This document shows positions 43,311-52,657 of a stretch of 64,000 nt of DNA, piece after piece; the first letter of the stretch is position 1, and every line of letters starts with the position of its first letter. The translations under genes were made by a program, and so were the position numbers. Under the pieces are notes generated by a model that worked only from the letters and a program-made list of their open reading frames with translations, was not told the origin of the DNA and made no database searches. The DNA is from JAFDZW01 sp035632315 (GTDB taxonomy: Bacteria; Bacteroidota; Ignavibacteria; Palsa-1295): contig DASQGZ010000034.1 of NCBI GenBank assembly GCA_035632315.1, positions 94,608 to 158,607 of the forward strand. Reading direction: 5' to 3'.

Positions 43311-44600
43311 ATGATACTTTTCGACCATGAAGCAGACGATTCGCTGATCGCAGGCGCCTCCGAGGCGCCCGTCGAACAACCGATCTCTGCGCCGGCTCAT
43401 ACCGAAAACCGTTCTTCCCACGAAGTGCATCATTCCGAGCTGTACTCGAAATACGACTCGCTTCGCAAGCAGAAAGAAACTCTCTCGGGCAAAGTCCTCG
43501 CCTGGGCGCATAACGGACTCGATGTCCAACTCGATGACGGAACGGTCACCTCGATGCCGAACAATCACATTGATCTCGACCACGATCGTAACATCGCGCA
43601 TTATTTCGGTAAGACAATTCCTGTTCGCGTTCTCGATGTCCGCCATGAAAAAGGTGTAGATTATATTCGCGTTTCGCACCGGATGGTCATCGAAGATGAA
43701 CTTCGCAAGAATGCCAAAGACAAGCTCGATACGATACAAGTCGGGGACGTGATCGACGCAAAGATAAAATCGTTCAATATCAAAGACGTCATTGTCGATC
43801 TCGGTCCCGGCATCGATGCAGAAATTTTTGGCAAGGATCTTTCATGGCAGCGGTTCGATCACCCCTACGAAATTTGCAAACGGGGCGAGACAATGCAGGC
43901 GAAAGTGTTGGAAGTTGACAAACGAAAACGATATATTCGTCTCGGCGTCAAGCAGCTGACGACCGACCCGTTGATCGAAAAATATAATTCGACGCAGGAA
44001 GAATCCACGGTCAAAGCGAAAGTAACCGCGATCGTTGACCAAGGTGCCGAAGTCGAACTCGAGAGCGGACTCACTGCCTTTCTCCCGATCTCCGAGATTT
44101 CCTGGGATCGAATCCCGACTGTTGCAGACGGAGTGCAGATCGGTGAAGAATTCGACGTGAAAATTCTGACCGTCGATCCGAAACGCCATCGCATCACCTG
44201 TTCGAAAAAACGGCTTATCGAAAATCCTGCTCGTCAGCGGGAAGAACGCTATCGTCTCGGTTCCGATCATGATGCAAAAATAAAAGAAGTGACCCGCGGC
44301 GGACTTGTGGTTGTGTTCGACGATGGCAACGAAGGCTTCGTCCCGCGCCGCGAACTCAGCCATGACCGCATCGACAAGATCGAGGATATGTTCCGCAAGG
44401 ACAAGCCCATCGAAGGCATTCGCGTCACCGAATATGACCGCCGCACCGGCAAGATCACCTTATCGCTGATCGCCGCAGAACGCGAAGCACAGCGCACGAC
44501 GCTCCGCAAATACCGTGCGACTTCGTCCGGTTCGAGCTTCTCGATCGGAGAACTTGCTTCGCTCAAAGAAAAGCTCGAGCAAGCCGAACAAGCAGGCTGA
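43311..44600 (+). CDS. S1 RNA-binding domain protein, ribosomal protein S1-like
   Basis: This 429-residue protein carries four S1 (OB-fold) repeats. They lie at about 55-125 (GKVLAWAHNGLDVQLDDG), 140-205 (GDVIDAKIKSFNIKDVIVDLG), 222-292 (VKAKVTAIVDQGAEVELESG) and 305-375 (HDAKIKEVTRGGLVVVFDDG). A Pro/His-rich N-terminus and a helical tail flank them. S1 binds mRNA and helps the 30S subunit start translation, which matters where Shine-Dalgarno sequences are scarce as here. It is shorter than the six-repeat E. coli S1, so it may be the sole S1 or a second copy. A weak AAGGA precedes the ATG. It ends at a shared terminator. Confidence 0.85.
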   Translation: MILFDHEADDSLIAGASEAPVEQPISAPAHTENRSSHEVHHSELYSKYDSLRKQKETLSGKVLAWAHNGLDVQLDDGTVTSMPNNHIDLDHDRNIAHYFGKTIPVRVLDVRHEKGVDYIRVSHRMVIEDELRKNAKDKLDTIQVGDVIDAKIKSFNIKDVIVDLGPGIDAEIFGKDLSWQRFDHPYEICKRGETMQAKVLEVDKRKRYIRLGVKQLTTDPLIEKYNSTQEESTVKAKVTAIVDQGAEVELESGLTAFLPISEISWDRIPTVADGVQIGEEFDVKILTVDPKRHRITCSKKRLIENPARQREERYRLGSDHDAKIKEVTRGGLVVVFDDGNEGFVPRRELSHDRIDKIEDMFRKDKPIEGIRVTEYDRRTGKITLSLIAAEREAQRTTLRKYRATSSGSSFSIGELASLKEKLEQAEQAG

Positions 44601-44620
44601 TCGTTCTTTAAAATTCAATA

Positions 44621-44656
44621 AAAAAAAACGCACAGAATAAACTGCGCGTTTTTTTT
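44621..44656. terminator. Bidirectional terminator between S1-like and exported genes
   Basis: The stem AAAAAAACGCACAG/CTGCGCGTTTTTTT with an AATAAA loop has a single mismatch, and flanking A and T runs on either side give it U-tracts in both directions. It separates the convergent S1-like gene (stop at 44600) and the exported-protein gene (stop at 44665). Confidence 0.8.
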
Positions 44657-44664
44657 ATCCGATA

Positions 44665-45093
44665 TTACTGCTTCGGGTGCCGTTCGATCTCGTTGTGTTT
44701 TTTGCGATAGATCTTGCGGCTCTCGTGGTTTAGCTCGTGCTCGATCTGTTTGTGTTCTGCACCGGTGAGCTTGCCGCCGTTCTGCGCTTTGTCTTCAAGC
44801 TTCTGAGCCTGAATTGCGGCTTCCTGTTTTTCGAGCGTTGTCGCTTCGCCGCGAGTGAGTTCGCCGCTGTTAATGCCCTGCTTGATGCGGGCTTGCTGGC
44901 GGCGCTGCCGCGCGTTGATGTTCATCTTTGGCTTCGGCTTCACGGCGCCCGGTGCGACCGTTGTATTTGCCGGCGCTTGCGGATCGGTTGCTGTTTGTGC
45001 GAACGCCGTTATGCTTGTTCCCGCGCCGATCGCGAGAACCAGTGCTATAGATACCAGAGTTGTCTTAATTGTTGTTCTCATGGTTGTTTTCAT
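44665..45093 (-). CDS. Small exported charged protein
   Basis: This 142-residue protein has a signal peptide (MKTTMRTTIKTTLVSIALVLAIGAGTSITAFAQ). The mature part is Lys/Arg/Gln/Glu-rich and helical, with two related units: ARIKQGINSGELTRGEATTLEKQ and AQNGGKLTGAEHKQIEHELN. The pattern RIxxGxxSGxLTxxE is common in small periplasmic proteins of proteobacteria and Bacteroidota of unknown role. The alternative is a calcium-binding EF-hand-like loop, but the acidic residues do not fit that. Confidence 0.7.
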   Translation of the reverse strand: MKTTMRTTIKTTLVSIALVLAIGAGTSITAFAQTATDPQAPANTTVAPGAVKPKPKMNINARQRRQQARIKQGINSGELTRGEATTLEKQEAAIQAQKLEDKAQNGGKLTGAEHKQIEHELNHESRKIYRKKHNEIERHPKQ

Positions 45094-45176
45094 TGTTGTC
45101 TGCTTTGTTAGTGAAACATTAATTGAATTCCATTTGTAGTTTGGAGGTACTAATAAGCGTAACGTTTAATTAAAAG

Positions 45177-47081
45177 GTGTTCATTCTATCACAACACGTG
45201 TTTGCCCGCATACTTTGGGCATCCGCATTTTTTATACTTATCTTCTTCTGTCGCCCGCTTGCCGCACAGCAATCGCAGACGACGCTTCGCCTTCCGCCGT
45301 CGCTTGAACGAGAGCTAAAACTCCGAGGCGCGAACCACATTCATATCGTACGTTTCAGCGATACCGTTAAAGCCGATAAGCTGATCTCGCAGAGCATTCG
45401 AGATTCCAGCGGCAGACGCGAACTCGATTCGACAATGGTTCACGACTCCGCAATCGTGATCGTCGATTCTGCCGTATCACTGTCCGATAAACAATGGCTC
45501 GACTCGATGCTCGCCGAACTTCCCGAGACCGAGCGTACCTCAGAGGGACTGCGATTTCACTATCCCGATAAAATGATGGTGAACACATCGCGGCGGCAAG
45601 TGCCGTTCGATTCGACGATCACGAAAAATATGGACCCGGTTTCAAAAGAAGATCTTCCGATCTTCGATGAGATGCCGATGCCGAAACCATTAATGCAAAC
45701 GATGCCGCCGAAATATGATATTTCGCTTGCGGTCGGTTCGCCGTATCTGCCATCTATCATGGCATCCGCGATGCTTGTAAACGATCCGCACCGTTCGATC
45801 GATGCCGGCGCTTCGTACATCCGCCGCGCAAGCGATGCGACTGCCATCGGCGATGAATGGCGGGTGCGCGCGAACGGCATTTTTACATTTGAGCCGGAAA
45901 ATATCTCGCCAAACGACCCGAAACCAATGATCGGCATTGCGATCTCGATCGGTTCACTTTCACGATTGATAAAAACGGACAGCACGAGCAGCGATTTTGC
46001 ACTCACTCGAGATCGGCTCGACGGTTCGTTCGCGCTCGGTTCGCTCGATGCAATTCGAGCGACGGGCAGCGCTGCCCTGCATTATTTTAACGACAATGCA
46101 GGCATATCGCTTAGCGAACGCTCGGGGGGGCTTCGTGCATTATTTGAGCATGAAGTGAGCGACAACACGAACAGGCTTTCACTCGATCTCGGATATACCG
46201 GAGCGAGCGAATCGCCCATCGCGATGAAAAATTTCGGCGCGCTCGGCGCATTCACCGCAGAAGCGCTTATGAGTTCAGCGACGAACGCTTCATTTAATTG
46301 GAAAGTCGGTATTACATTCATCAACACCGCCGATGCCTCGGGAAATATCTCATATCTATTTCCAAAGTTTCGGATCGGGAAACAATTCTCAACAGATTTT
46401 TCGATGTTCGCCGAACTCTCTCGCTCGGCACATCTGGAATCGTTCGATGCACTCTCCGGCGAGAATCCGTTCTATGCGCCGATGCTTCCGGTAGCTGATT
46501 CAACGGTTCGCTCTGTTGCGATGCAGGACTCCCGCCGTATCGGCGTTGATAAATATAACTTCACTGCCGGAGCGGATTATTTTCTTTCAACGGAAGATCA
46601 TCTCCATTTCGCGATCAATTTTGGCGAGCGCAACAATGATGTTGCGTTCTATTCGCTGCGCGATTCAAATAATATCATTCGGTATTTTCCAACGGCTCTT
46701 AATACGCTTCGTTTTGGCGTTGATGTTGACGGTTCGATTCTATTATTAAAAAAAGATTTGTTCTCATTCACTACTCATTTTGCTTCTACACAGTCGAAAA
46801 CCGACAGTAAGCAGCTCCCCTACGTTCCGATATTTATCGGCGATGGAACATACGATTTTCGTTCTGTCTCTGAGCGATTCTTTCCTTCGCTCGGCGTGAA
46901 AGTGATCTCGCGTTCGGAAATGAATTCGCTGTTCGTGAATGCTTCGGCAAAATATGTTCTCTCCGCCGGATGGGACATCAAAATAACGTTGCTGAATATT
47001 TTCGGCAGCGACGGCGCTTATTGGTCGCCTTATAACGAGTATCCGAGGTATGCAGGGATAGGAATTGAAGGTAGATTTTGA
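45177..47081 (+). CDS. Predicted outer-membrane beta-barrel protein
   Basis: This 634-residue exported protein starts at GTG 45177 with a signal peptide ending LAAQ. An N-terminal soluble region rich in Ser/Asp (residues 35-170) precedes alternating hydrophobic strands from about residue 180 (DISLAVGSPYLPSIMASAML) to an aromatic-terminated last strand ending GIGIEGRF, as expected for a TonB-dependent-receptor-like or FadL-like barrel. No plug domain or TonB box is visible. The usual ATG is missing: only this GTG gives a full signal peptide. The role is unknown. Confidence 0.7.
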   Translation: MFILSQHVFARILWASAFFILIFFCRPLAAQQSQTTLRLPPSLERELKLRGANHIHIVRFSDTVKADKLISQSIRDSSGRRELDSTMVHDSAIVIVDSAVSLSDKQWLDSMLAELPETERTSEGLRFHYPDKMMVNTSRRQVPFDSTITKNMDPVSKEDLPIFDEMPMPKPLMQTMPPKYDISLAVGSPYLPSIMASAMLVNDPHRSIDAGASYIRRASDATAIGDEWRVRANGIFTFEPENISPNDPKPMIGIAISIGSLSRLIKTDSTSSDFALTRDRLDGSFALGSLDAIRATGSAALHYFNDNAGISLSERSGGLRALFEHEVSDNTNRLSLDLGYTGASESPIAMKNFGALGAFTAEALMSSATNASFNWKVGITFINTADASGNISYLFPKFRIGKQFSTDFSMFAELSRSAHLESFDALSGENPFYAPMLPVADSTVRSVAMQDSRRIGVDKYNFTAGADYFLSTEDHLHFAINFGERNNDVAFYSLRDSNNIIRYFPTALNTLRFGVDVDGSILLLKKDLFSFTTHFASTQSKTDSKQLPYVPIFIGDGTYDFRSVSERFFPSLGVKVISRSEMNSLFVNASAKYVLSAGWDIKITLLNIFGSDGAYWSPYNEYPRYAGIGIEGRF

Positions 47082-47199
47082 CCAAACGGAAGCAAACCTT
47101 TCGGTATTTCTGGCTTAAATACTTGTATCGTTGAAACAAGAGCACTATTTGTGTGTTCTAACACTAATAGATAGGTAAAATTTCCACTACGATCTACCG

Positions 47200-47970
47200 A
47201 TGGATTCACGGCGTGATTTCTTGAAAAAAGCTTTTGGTGCGACACTTGCTGTGGCGGCAGTTCCGGCCGTATGCGAATTGTGTAACTGCGGAGCAAATGC
47301 ATTTGCGCAGGGTTCTCCTGACACCCCATTCGGTACTGTAATGTTGAATCTCGGACAGCCCGGTTTCTCAAAACTTGCGACCGTTGGTGGTTCGATCGTT
47401 TACACATTGCCAAAACCGAATAATACCATACGGCTCGTGATCACTCGTAAAGACGCAGCAACATTCTCCGTTCTGACTGCTATCTGTACGCATCAAGGAA
47501 GCATCGTACATCCGTATGACAGTTCTTTAGGACTCATTCTTTGTCCGACGCATGGTTCAGAATACTCGATCGACGGAGCAGTTCTCAGAGGACCGTCAAC
47601 AACTTCGCTAAAATCATATTCATCGACATACAATAGTGCGTCGAATATATTAACGATCACCGATTCAACGATCACTACTGCATCCGCCGCCGTCTCCGAG
47701 AACGACGGGCTCCAATGTTCGCTCGATCAAAATTATCCGAACCCGTTTTCCGGTAAAACAACAATAGCATTTTCGATCTCGGAAGCAGCTCATGTATCAC
47801 TGATTGTCACTAATGCTCTTGGCTCTGAAATTGCCGTTCTCGCAAACGAAATGTTCTCCGGGGGAACGCATACCGTCGAATTTGATGCGTCTGCTCTTGG
47901 CGCCGGTGTATATTTTTACAGACTGACTGCTCCGAACGGAGTACTTGTCAAGCAGATGATAAAGAATTAA
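47200..47970 (+). CDS. Rieske protein with Tat signal and T9SS sorting domain
   Basis: This 256-residue protein starts with a twin-arginine signal (MDSRRDFLKKAFGATLAVA). A Rieske domain follows at about 40-150 with ligand pairs in CTHQGS and CPTHGS. The two extra Cys that form a disulfide in bc1-type Rieske centres are replaced by Ser and Thr, so the cluster should be of low-potential type. After a linker a T9SS type A sorting domain runs to the end (DQNYPNPFSG... GVYFYRLTAPNGVLVKQMIKN). The combination predicts folding and cluster loading in the cytoplasm, Tat export, then T9SS transport to the surface. Confidence 0.88.
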   Translation: MDSRRDFLKKAFGATLAVAAVPAVCELCNCGANAFAQGSPDTPFGTVMLNLGQPGFSKLATVGGSIVYTLPKPNNTIRLVITRKDAATFSVLTAICTHQGSIVHPYDSSLGLILCPTHGSEYSIDGAVLRGPSTTSLKSYSSTYNSASNILTITDSTITTASAAVSENDGLQCSLDQNYPNPFSGKTTIAFSISEAAHVSLIVTNALGSEIAVLANEMFSGGTHTVEFDASALGAGVYFYRLTAPNGVLVKQMIKN

Positions 47971-47989
47971 GAAAGAAGAAACTAATTTT

Positions 47990-48970
47990 CTATCGGTAAA
48001 TCGTAATATCAATCGTCGGCAGAGATGCCGTGACATTTTGTATAGTAAAGGGCGTAAACGAAGTTCTGTGTGCAGGGATCATCCCAAAAAGAATAGGTGC
48101 AGGAAACGGTACTGAAGGTTCTTTGCCATTCTCCATCGGCGGCTCCGCATTGACCAACACATATCCCTTCCCTGTTGTGAGGTCGAATAAAGGCTTCGTC
48201 GTATCACTTGGTGATCTTCCTCCCGGATAATTGTAACTATCATGGGTCGATTTTGTGTCTTTACCTGTAGGGGATGAGAAGTATCCGAGGAATGTTTCGG
48301 CAGGTGGCGATACCGACGAGTCGATCGTCCACAATCCATACTGCCACGGTGCAAGAATACTGATAAAATTTCCGATCCCGGGACTGGTATTTGATGCATC
48401 AGTTGCGTTCATTAGGTATACTTCCCCTGTGTAGTGATTCGGAGTCGAAGCAGACGAGGCAAGTGTTGCAACAGATGTGATCGGTGCAATGTCAGGGGTG
48501 AATGCAAGCGGATGTAATGCAGTGATCGTAGAATTACCAGTACTTTTCGTACCTGAGATCTCGTTTACAAGAAAAATTGCTGTTGGTGCTGAGCCAATGC
48601 TGTCGGAATGTTCAACGGAAAGTTCGGCGCGAATGATCAGGGCGTAATCGAGGCCGATTCGTGCTGCAAGTCCGGTGGTATCGAAACCAACAATTGCGCC
48701 AGACGGATCGACGGTAAATGTGCTGACAAGTTTCGAGATATTCGTTCCATGTAAGGGAATGAGCTTACTGTAAGCAGCACTTTTCGGTACTTCGAACCAT
48801 AACGCATAAACTTCTGTGGCATGGCTCTGTTTCATATTATGGAATACAAATGAAACTGACTGTCCTGAAATTGAATTTGTTGTTAGATTCTTGCAGCTGA
48901 TGGTGAATAACAACAAAGCTACTGCAAGCAGAATACGTCGTCCATGTAGAGAAATATGAATCATTACCAT
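47990..48970 (-). CDS. Predicted lipoprotein of unknown function
   Basis: From ATG 48970 (or 48964) it starts MVMIHISLHGRRILLAVALLLFTISC with a lipobox ending in Cys. The roughly 325-residue product is beta-rich and carries a long loop with CK and several NATDASN-like turns. No domain is recognised. The start lies 29 bases from the divergent barrel gene at 49000, so both share a tiny promoter region and are probably co-regulated. A start at 49018 would overlap that gene. Confidence 0.65.
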   Translation of the reverse strand: MVMIHISLHGRRILLAVALLLFTISCKNLTTNSISGQSVSFVFHNMKQSHATEVYALWFEVPKSAAYSKLIPLHGTNISKLVSTFTVDPSGAIVGFDTTGLAARIGLDYALIIRAELSVEHSDSIGSAPTAIFLVNEISGTKSTGNSTITALHPLAFTPDIAPITSVATLASSASTPNHYTGEVYLMNATDASNTSPGIGNFISILAPWQYGLWTIDSSVSPPAETFLGYFSSPTGKDTKSTHDSYNYPGGRSPSDTTKPLFDLTTGKGYVLVNAEPPMENGKEPSVPFPAPILFGMIPAHRTSFTPFTIQNVTASLPTIDITIYR

Positions 48971-48999
48971 ACTACTTAAGACACAATTGTTGGATAGAA

Positions 49000-50400
49000 A
49001 TGGACAACATCTTACCAAAAGAGTTAGTCAAAGCCACCACCGGAATAGTTATAATGCTCTTCGCACTGGTGTTTGTTCCGTGCTCCGTTCTGAGTGCAAA
49101 AAAGGTTATACATTCACATAAATACGGAACGTTATCCGATACAACTCATCTTGAAATCGATACAGCAAAACAAGTGCGTTCTCTAACGATTAAACGAATG
49201 TTAGGAGCGGGGATGTCCGGCGGTGTGTTACTGTCCGACCAGATGAGTCAAGAAGGCTCTGGCACAAGTTGGCAGCCGTTTTCCAGCCCCACGTACGCTC
49301 TAATGTATCATGGTGAAGATTGGATGACCATGATCCATGGTCACATTTCGCCGCGATATACCATTCAGGAAGGGAGGAGAGGTGCAAGGGATTTCGATGC
49401 CCCAAATTATATAATGGGGATGGCACAACGGATGTTAGGGGAAAATACGCAACTAATGTTTCGGTCGATGCTTAGTTTCGACAGATTCACCGAGGGCGGG
49501 ATGGGTTACCCGTTATTATTACAAACAGGAGAAACCTGGCAAGGTAAGCGGCTTGTGGATTTTCAACATCCACACGATTTATTCTCTGAACTGAGTGTGT
49601 CCCTCAGTTCGCAGTTTTCAGAAATGCTGAGTTCGTATGTATATATTGCATATCCGGGTGAACCATCGATCGGTCCTCCTGCATTCATGCACCGTCTTTC
49701 AGCAATGTCACTTCCCGATGCTCCGATCACTCATCATTGGCAGGATGCGACGCATATATCGTTTGGTGTCTTGACAAGTGGAATTGCTTGTGGTCCTGTT
49801 AAACTTGAGGGATCGTTATTCACCGGTCGCGATCCCGATGAGAACAGATTGAATTTCGACAAGCCTTTGATGGACTCCTACTCAGGAAGAGTGTCATACA
49901 ATCCGACCGAAGAATTCGCTTTCCAGTTCTCGCGTGCATTTATGAAAAATCCTGAAGGAGATTTTTCGAACGAATGGCTCAGTTCTGCTTCCGGCATTTA
50001 TACTCATGTCTTCGGTAATGAAGAATGGATTTCCAATACGTTCGTATGGTCTTCAAAAAAAGATCATCATTCTATGGAAGAGCAGACAAGCATTCTTCTC
50101 GAATCCGAACTTCGTCTGCACATGTACACGATATATTCTCGGTTCGAATACGTTGAAAAGCCGCAATCGGAAATGGGATTTGGATTTCAGCCACTCGAAA
50201 AAGAACCGTTGAAAGAAATTACAATCGGTGGAAGCCGAAGACTGTTCACATTCGAACACATCGACATTGAACTTGGGGTGCAGGGGATGCTAAATATAAT
50301 CCCGGAAAATATCGCGTTCATCTACGGTTCCGAGAACCCAAAAGGGTTTGAAGTATTTCTTTCATTACACCCGGCGTTATATAGGCCAGGAACAATGTAA
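49000..50400 (+). CDS. Outer-membrane protein of a metal-resistance-associated family
   Basis: This 466-residue exported protein has a signal-like start (IVIMLFALVFVPCSVLSAKK). The block GMGYPLLLQTGETWQGKRLVDFQHPHDLF, read in two parts GYPLLLQTGE and DFQHPHDLF, then GEPSIGPPAFMHR and ITHHWQDATHISFGV, identifies an uncharacterised beta-barrel family seen near copper or other heavy-metal efflux genes. The His pairs are candidate metal ligands. From memory of that family the link to metals is contextual, not proven. The following gene is a lipoprotein on the same strand. No efflux pump is present in this window. Confidence 0.7.
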   Translation: MDNILPKELVKATTGIVIMLFALVFVPCSVLSAKKVIHSHKYGTLSDTTHLEIDTAKQVRSLTIKRMLGAGMSGGVLLSDQMSQEGSGTSWQPFSSPTYALMYHGEDWMTMIHGHISPRYTIQEGRRGARDFDAPNYIMGMAQRMLGENTQLMFRSMLSFDRFTEGGMGYPLLLQTGETWQGKRLVDFQHPHDLFSELSVSLSSQFSEMLSSYVYIAYPGEPSIGPPAFMHRLSAMSLPDAPITHHWQDATHISFGVLTSGIACGPVKLEGSLFTGRDPDENRLNFDKPLMDSYSGRVSYNPTEEFAFQFSRAFMKNPEGDFSNEWLSSASGIYTHVFGNEEWISNTFVWSSKKDHHSMEEQTSILLESELRLHMYTIYSRFEYVEKPQSEMGFGFQPLEKEPLKEITIGGSRRLFTFEHIDIELGVQGMLNIIPENIAFIYGSENPKGFEVFLSLHPALYRPGTM

Positions 50401-50424
50401 TATGTCCTTAAAAAAAGACATCCT

Positions 50425-51033
50425 ATGAAATATAAAGTTGCACTTTTAACTCTATTAGCTTTTTTTGCAGGCTGCTCTAACTCGCATCAAATTATGCTCA
50501 CGAGTCCTGCTGCAAAGACTTCTTCTCCCCTACACCACAGTATTGTCGGAATCTACGCTCCTGATTCATTGATAAATTATTCGATTCTAGCATCGATCTC
50601 CGGCGGAGCCTGTGAAGGGCACGCCTTCGAACTGCATATCGGAGCGGGTATTGTGTCCGCAACTGAACAAGCATTGTATAGTATATTCGATAGTGTTATT
50701 ACTTTCTCTATTCTACCAAGTCCTTCTGAGCTTGAATCGAGGAAGATAACATATATTGTTTTGCCTCGTGCCCAAACCACTGTTGCAAATTCCGATTTTA
50801 ATGTCGGGACATTTTCGGTCACGATCACCGGCGTTGTCAAACAAGATGCCTCCTTCGATGTCCAAAAAAGCGACGGAAGCAGTATTTTTCAAACAACGCT
50901 TCACTGCACAGCATCAAGCAGTGGTAAAGGCGATTGCCACGATGGCGCACTCTACCTTAAGAACGCAGGTACTGCAACAATTACCGAGCTTCGCGACAGC
51001 ATCATAAACAAACTGGGTGCAGTATTACAATAG
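50425..51033 (+). CDS. Predicted lipoprotein of unknown function
   Basis: This 202-residue protein starts MKYKVALLTLLAFFAGCSNS with a lipobox FAGC. Four later Cys (in GGACEGHA, TLHCTASS and GDCHDG) could form disulfides. The layout resembles YajG/LptE-like alpha-beta lipoproteins but no motif is decisive. It follows the barrel gene by 24 bases and is probably in one operon with it. Confidence 0.7.
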   Translation: MKYKVALLTLLAFFAGCSNSHQIMLTSPAAKTSSPLHHSIVGIYAPDSLINYSILASISGGACEGHAFELHIGAGIVSATEQALYSIFDSVITFSILPSPSELESRKITYIVLPRAQTTVANSDFNVGTFSVTITGVVKQDASFDVQKSDGSSIFQTTLHCTASSSGKGDCHDGALYLKNAGTATITELRDSIINKLGAVLQ

Positions 51034-51051
51034 CCATCCCCTTACCTATGT

Positions 51052-52044
51052 TTATAACCGATATTGAATACCTGCAACAAATCGGTAATTTTGTCCAAGC
51101 TGATTATCTCCGGTATCCGGATTCCACCCCAGATATTGATATACCGGTATTTGGAATGTTGCGTCGGCAGAAATTTGGGTTGAAACAATATATTTTAATC
51201 CCGGGGCAACATAAATGATCGAACCGCCTGAAGGTATGATCATTTGCCCGCCTTCGGTTTCATGCGCACGGTTCTCCGCCCCGATACCGAACATCACTGA
51301 TAGATTCGACTCGCTGGCATCGGCAGGAATGACGCGATAACGAAACGTCAGATCGCCATTAATGTAATTTCCGTATTTATGGTTGCCATCAGATTCCGGG
51401 GCGCCGGGTCCGGTGATAACTCCGGCGGTGAGATTACCAGCGACGCCGAATCGGTCAAGCGACCAAAATCCTGCAATGTTAAAGAGGAGATCGGTCGTCC
51501 CGGTACCCGGCTGCAAGTCGGGATCGAGATAATTGGCACCAACAAGTATATTATCTTTCCCCGTCGGAAATTTTACTCCGAATCCTGCAGAAAATGCAAT
51601 CGTCGATTCATCAACATGATGCAAATGATTGTAACGAAGCGTTACTGCTATATCGCCAAGCCCGTTACCTTTAGCGGTTTGTATCGGGGCGCCATTTCCC
51701 CCCGGATCCTGCGACACGCGGTTGACATACGGTACTGCAGCTGCGAGTGTAAACGGAGACGTCGGGTCGAGGCGATAAAACAGAGTCAGCTTATTTGTAA
51801 TAAAAGACTCATTCTTCCCAATAGCAGTTGTTTGCCGCAACGAACCATTATACGGCGCGCCAAGATACAGAGAACCGAACTCAAAGCGAATTCCGGTTGA
51901 CCCGGTTTCCAACGGCGAAATTCCTTGCGAGCACCCGCAGTAATCACACTCGGATACCTGCGCTTGCGGCAGACCCGATAATAGTTGAGCCGGACAATTA
52001 CGAACGGCAAAAAGCAACAACATTGCACAAATAAACCTTTTCAT
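51052..52044 (-). CDS. Outer-membrane barrel protein with N-terminal CxxCGC motif
   Basis: From ATG 52044 (MKRFICAMLLLFAVRNCPAQ) the 330-residue exported protein carries the motif CDYCGCSQG right after the signal peptide. Membrane-type beta strands follow to the end (YRFVAGIQYRL). In Bacteroidota this CxxCGC-tipped outer-membrane family recurs without a defined role; the motif could hold a metal ion. A loop near residue 100 (PYVNRVSQDPGGNGAPIQ) is typical of transporter-like channels of the phenol-degradation/MetA type. It converges on the lipoprotein gene and is followed by a small Cys-rich protein gene. Confidence 0.72.
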   Translation of the reverse strand: MKRFICAMLLLFAVRNCPAQLLSGLPQAQVSECDYCGCSQGISPLETGSTGIRFEFGSLYLGAPYNGSLRQTTAIGKNESFITNKLTLFYRLDPTSPFTLAAAVPYVNRVSQDPGGNGAPIQTAKGNGLGDIAVTLRYNHLHHVDESTIAFSAGFGVKFPTGKDNILVGANYLDPDLQPGTGTTDLLFNIAGFWSLDRFGVAGNLTAGVITGPGAPESDGNHKYGNYINGDLTFRYRVIPADASESNLSVMFGIGAENRAHETEGGQMIIPSGGSIIYVAPGLKYIVSTQISADATFQIPVYQYLGWNPDTGDNQLGQNYRFVAGIQYRL

Positions 52045-52128
52045 AAAATAAAAATTATTGAGTGTGGAACAATCAGAAGACACGTAAGCCGTGTTTTCTT
52101 AATAAATTATCAGTTATAAGAATATATG

Positions 52129-52488
52129 TTACGCGCGCGGAGGACGAAACAGCGTAGAGATGATACCAGTGAGAATATGATCGGTATTTTGAAGAGGGAT
52201 AGTCTTCACTTCCCTCATTGGTTCACTCAACTTGAATTCCGTGAAAATTGTCGGCTGTAGATCGGCAATCTGTATGGTACGCGATGAAGATTGGTTGGAA
52301 GTACCTGATTTATCTTCGATGTGACTCACCTGGCATGTACCCTTACAGCAGGGTTTTGTCGGGTTTTCACAGCGCTCGATGAAAAAATTTCTTGCAACTG
52401 TAGAATAGGCAAGCCAAAATGCCGGGGTTCCATTGTAATATAACCCGATAATTAGCAGTAATGTGATATTTACACTACGCCGAAGCAT
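52129..52488 (-). CDS. Small Cys-rich membrane-anchored protein
   Basis: This 119-residue protein has an N-terminal hydrophobic helix (VNITLLLIIGLYYNGTPAFWLAY) and a Cys cluster ERCENPTKPCCKGTCQ near residue 40, followed by a polar tail. Similar small Bacteroidota proteins with a CxxxxxxCCxGxC pattern occur beside metal-uptake or metal-resistance genes. Metal chelation is plausible but unproven. It lies just upstream of the CxxCGC barrel gene on the same strand, 84 bases before its start. Confidence 0.65.
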   Translation of the reverse strand: MLRRSVNITLLLIIGLYYNGTPAFWLAYSTVARNFFIERCENPTKPCCKGTCQVSHIEDKSGTSNQSSSRTIQIADLQPTIFTEFKLSEPMREVKTIPLQNTDHILTGIISTLFRPPRA

Positions 52489-52591
52489 TTTATATATTTA
52501 AAAAGACACAATTCCAATATGGAAAGTTACAAATACAAAGCTAAAGACAAATTATAGAACAGAAAGCTCTCTGAATTCGTTTTATGGTGCT

Positions 52592-52632
52592 CTGCCGCCG
52601 CAGGCAATTCTCTATAGTCACCCTTGCGGCAG
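52592..52632 (+). other. Leader hairpin upstream of pckA
   Basis: CTGCCGC at 52592-52598 pairs with GCGGCAG at 52626-52632, with an imperfect extension, 25 bases before the pckA ATG. It is the only notable structure in the 169-base gap between the small Cys-rich gene and pckA. It could affect pckA translation or end a transcript. Confidence 0.35.
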
Positions 52633-52657
52633 CGGAATTTCTATCATTTAATCAGTT

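Noticed and set aside
42561..43739. 392-codon minus-strand frame across the His-rich membrane protein and S1-like genes
   Set aside because: It is antisense to two genes with clear family or membrane features and has an implausible, Arg- and Asp-rich composition without domains.
47990..49018. Longer start at 49018 for the lipoprotein divergent from the barrel gene
   Set aside because: It would overlap the barrel gene's start and place extra polar residues before the lipoprotein signal; 48970 gives a normal signal peptide.
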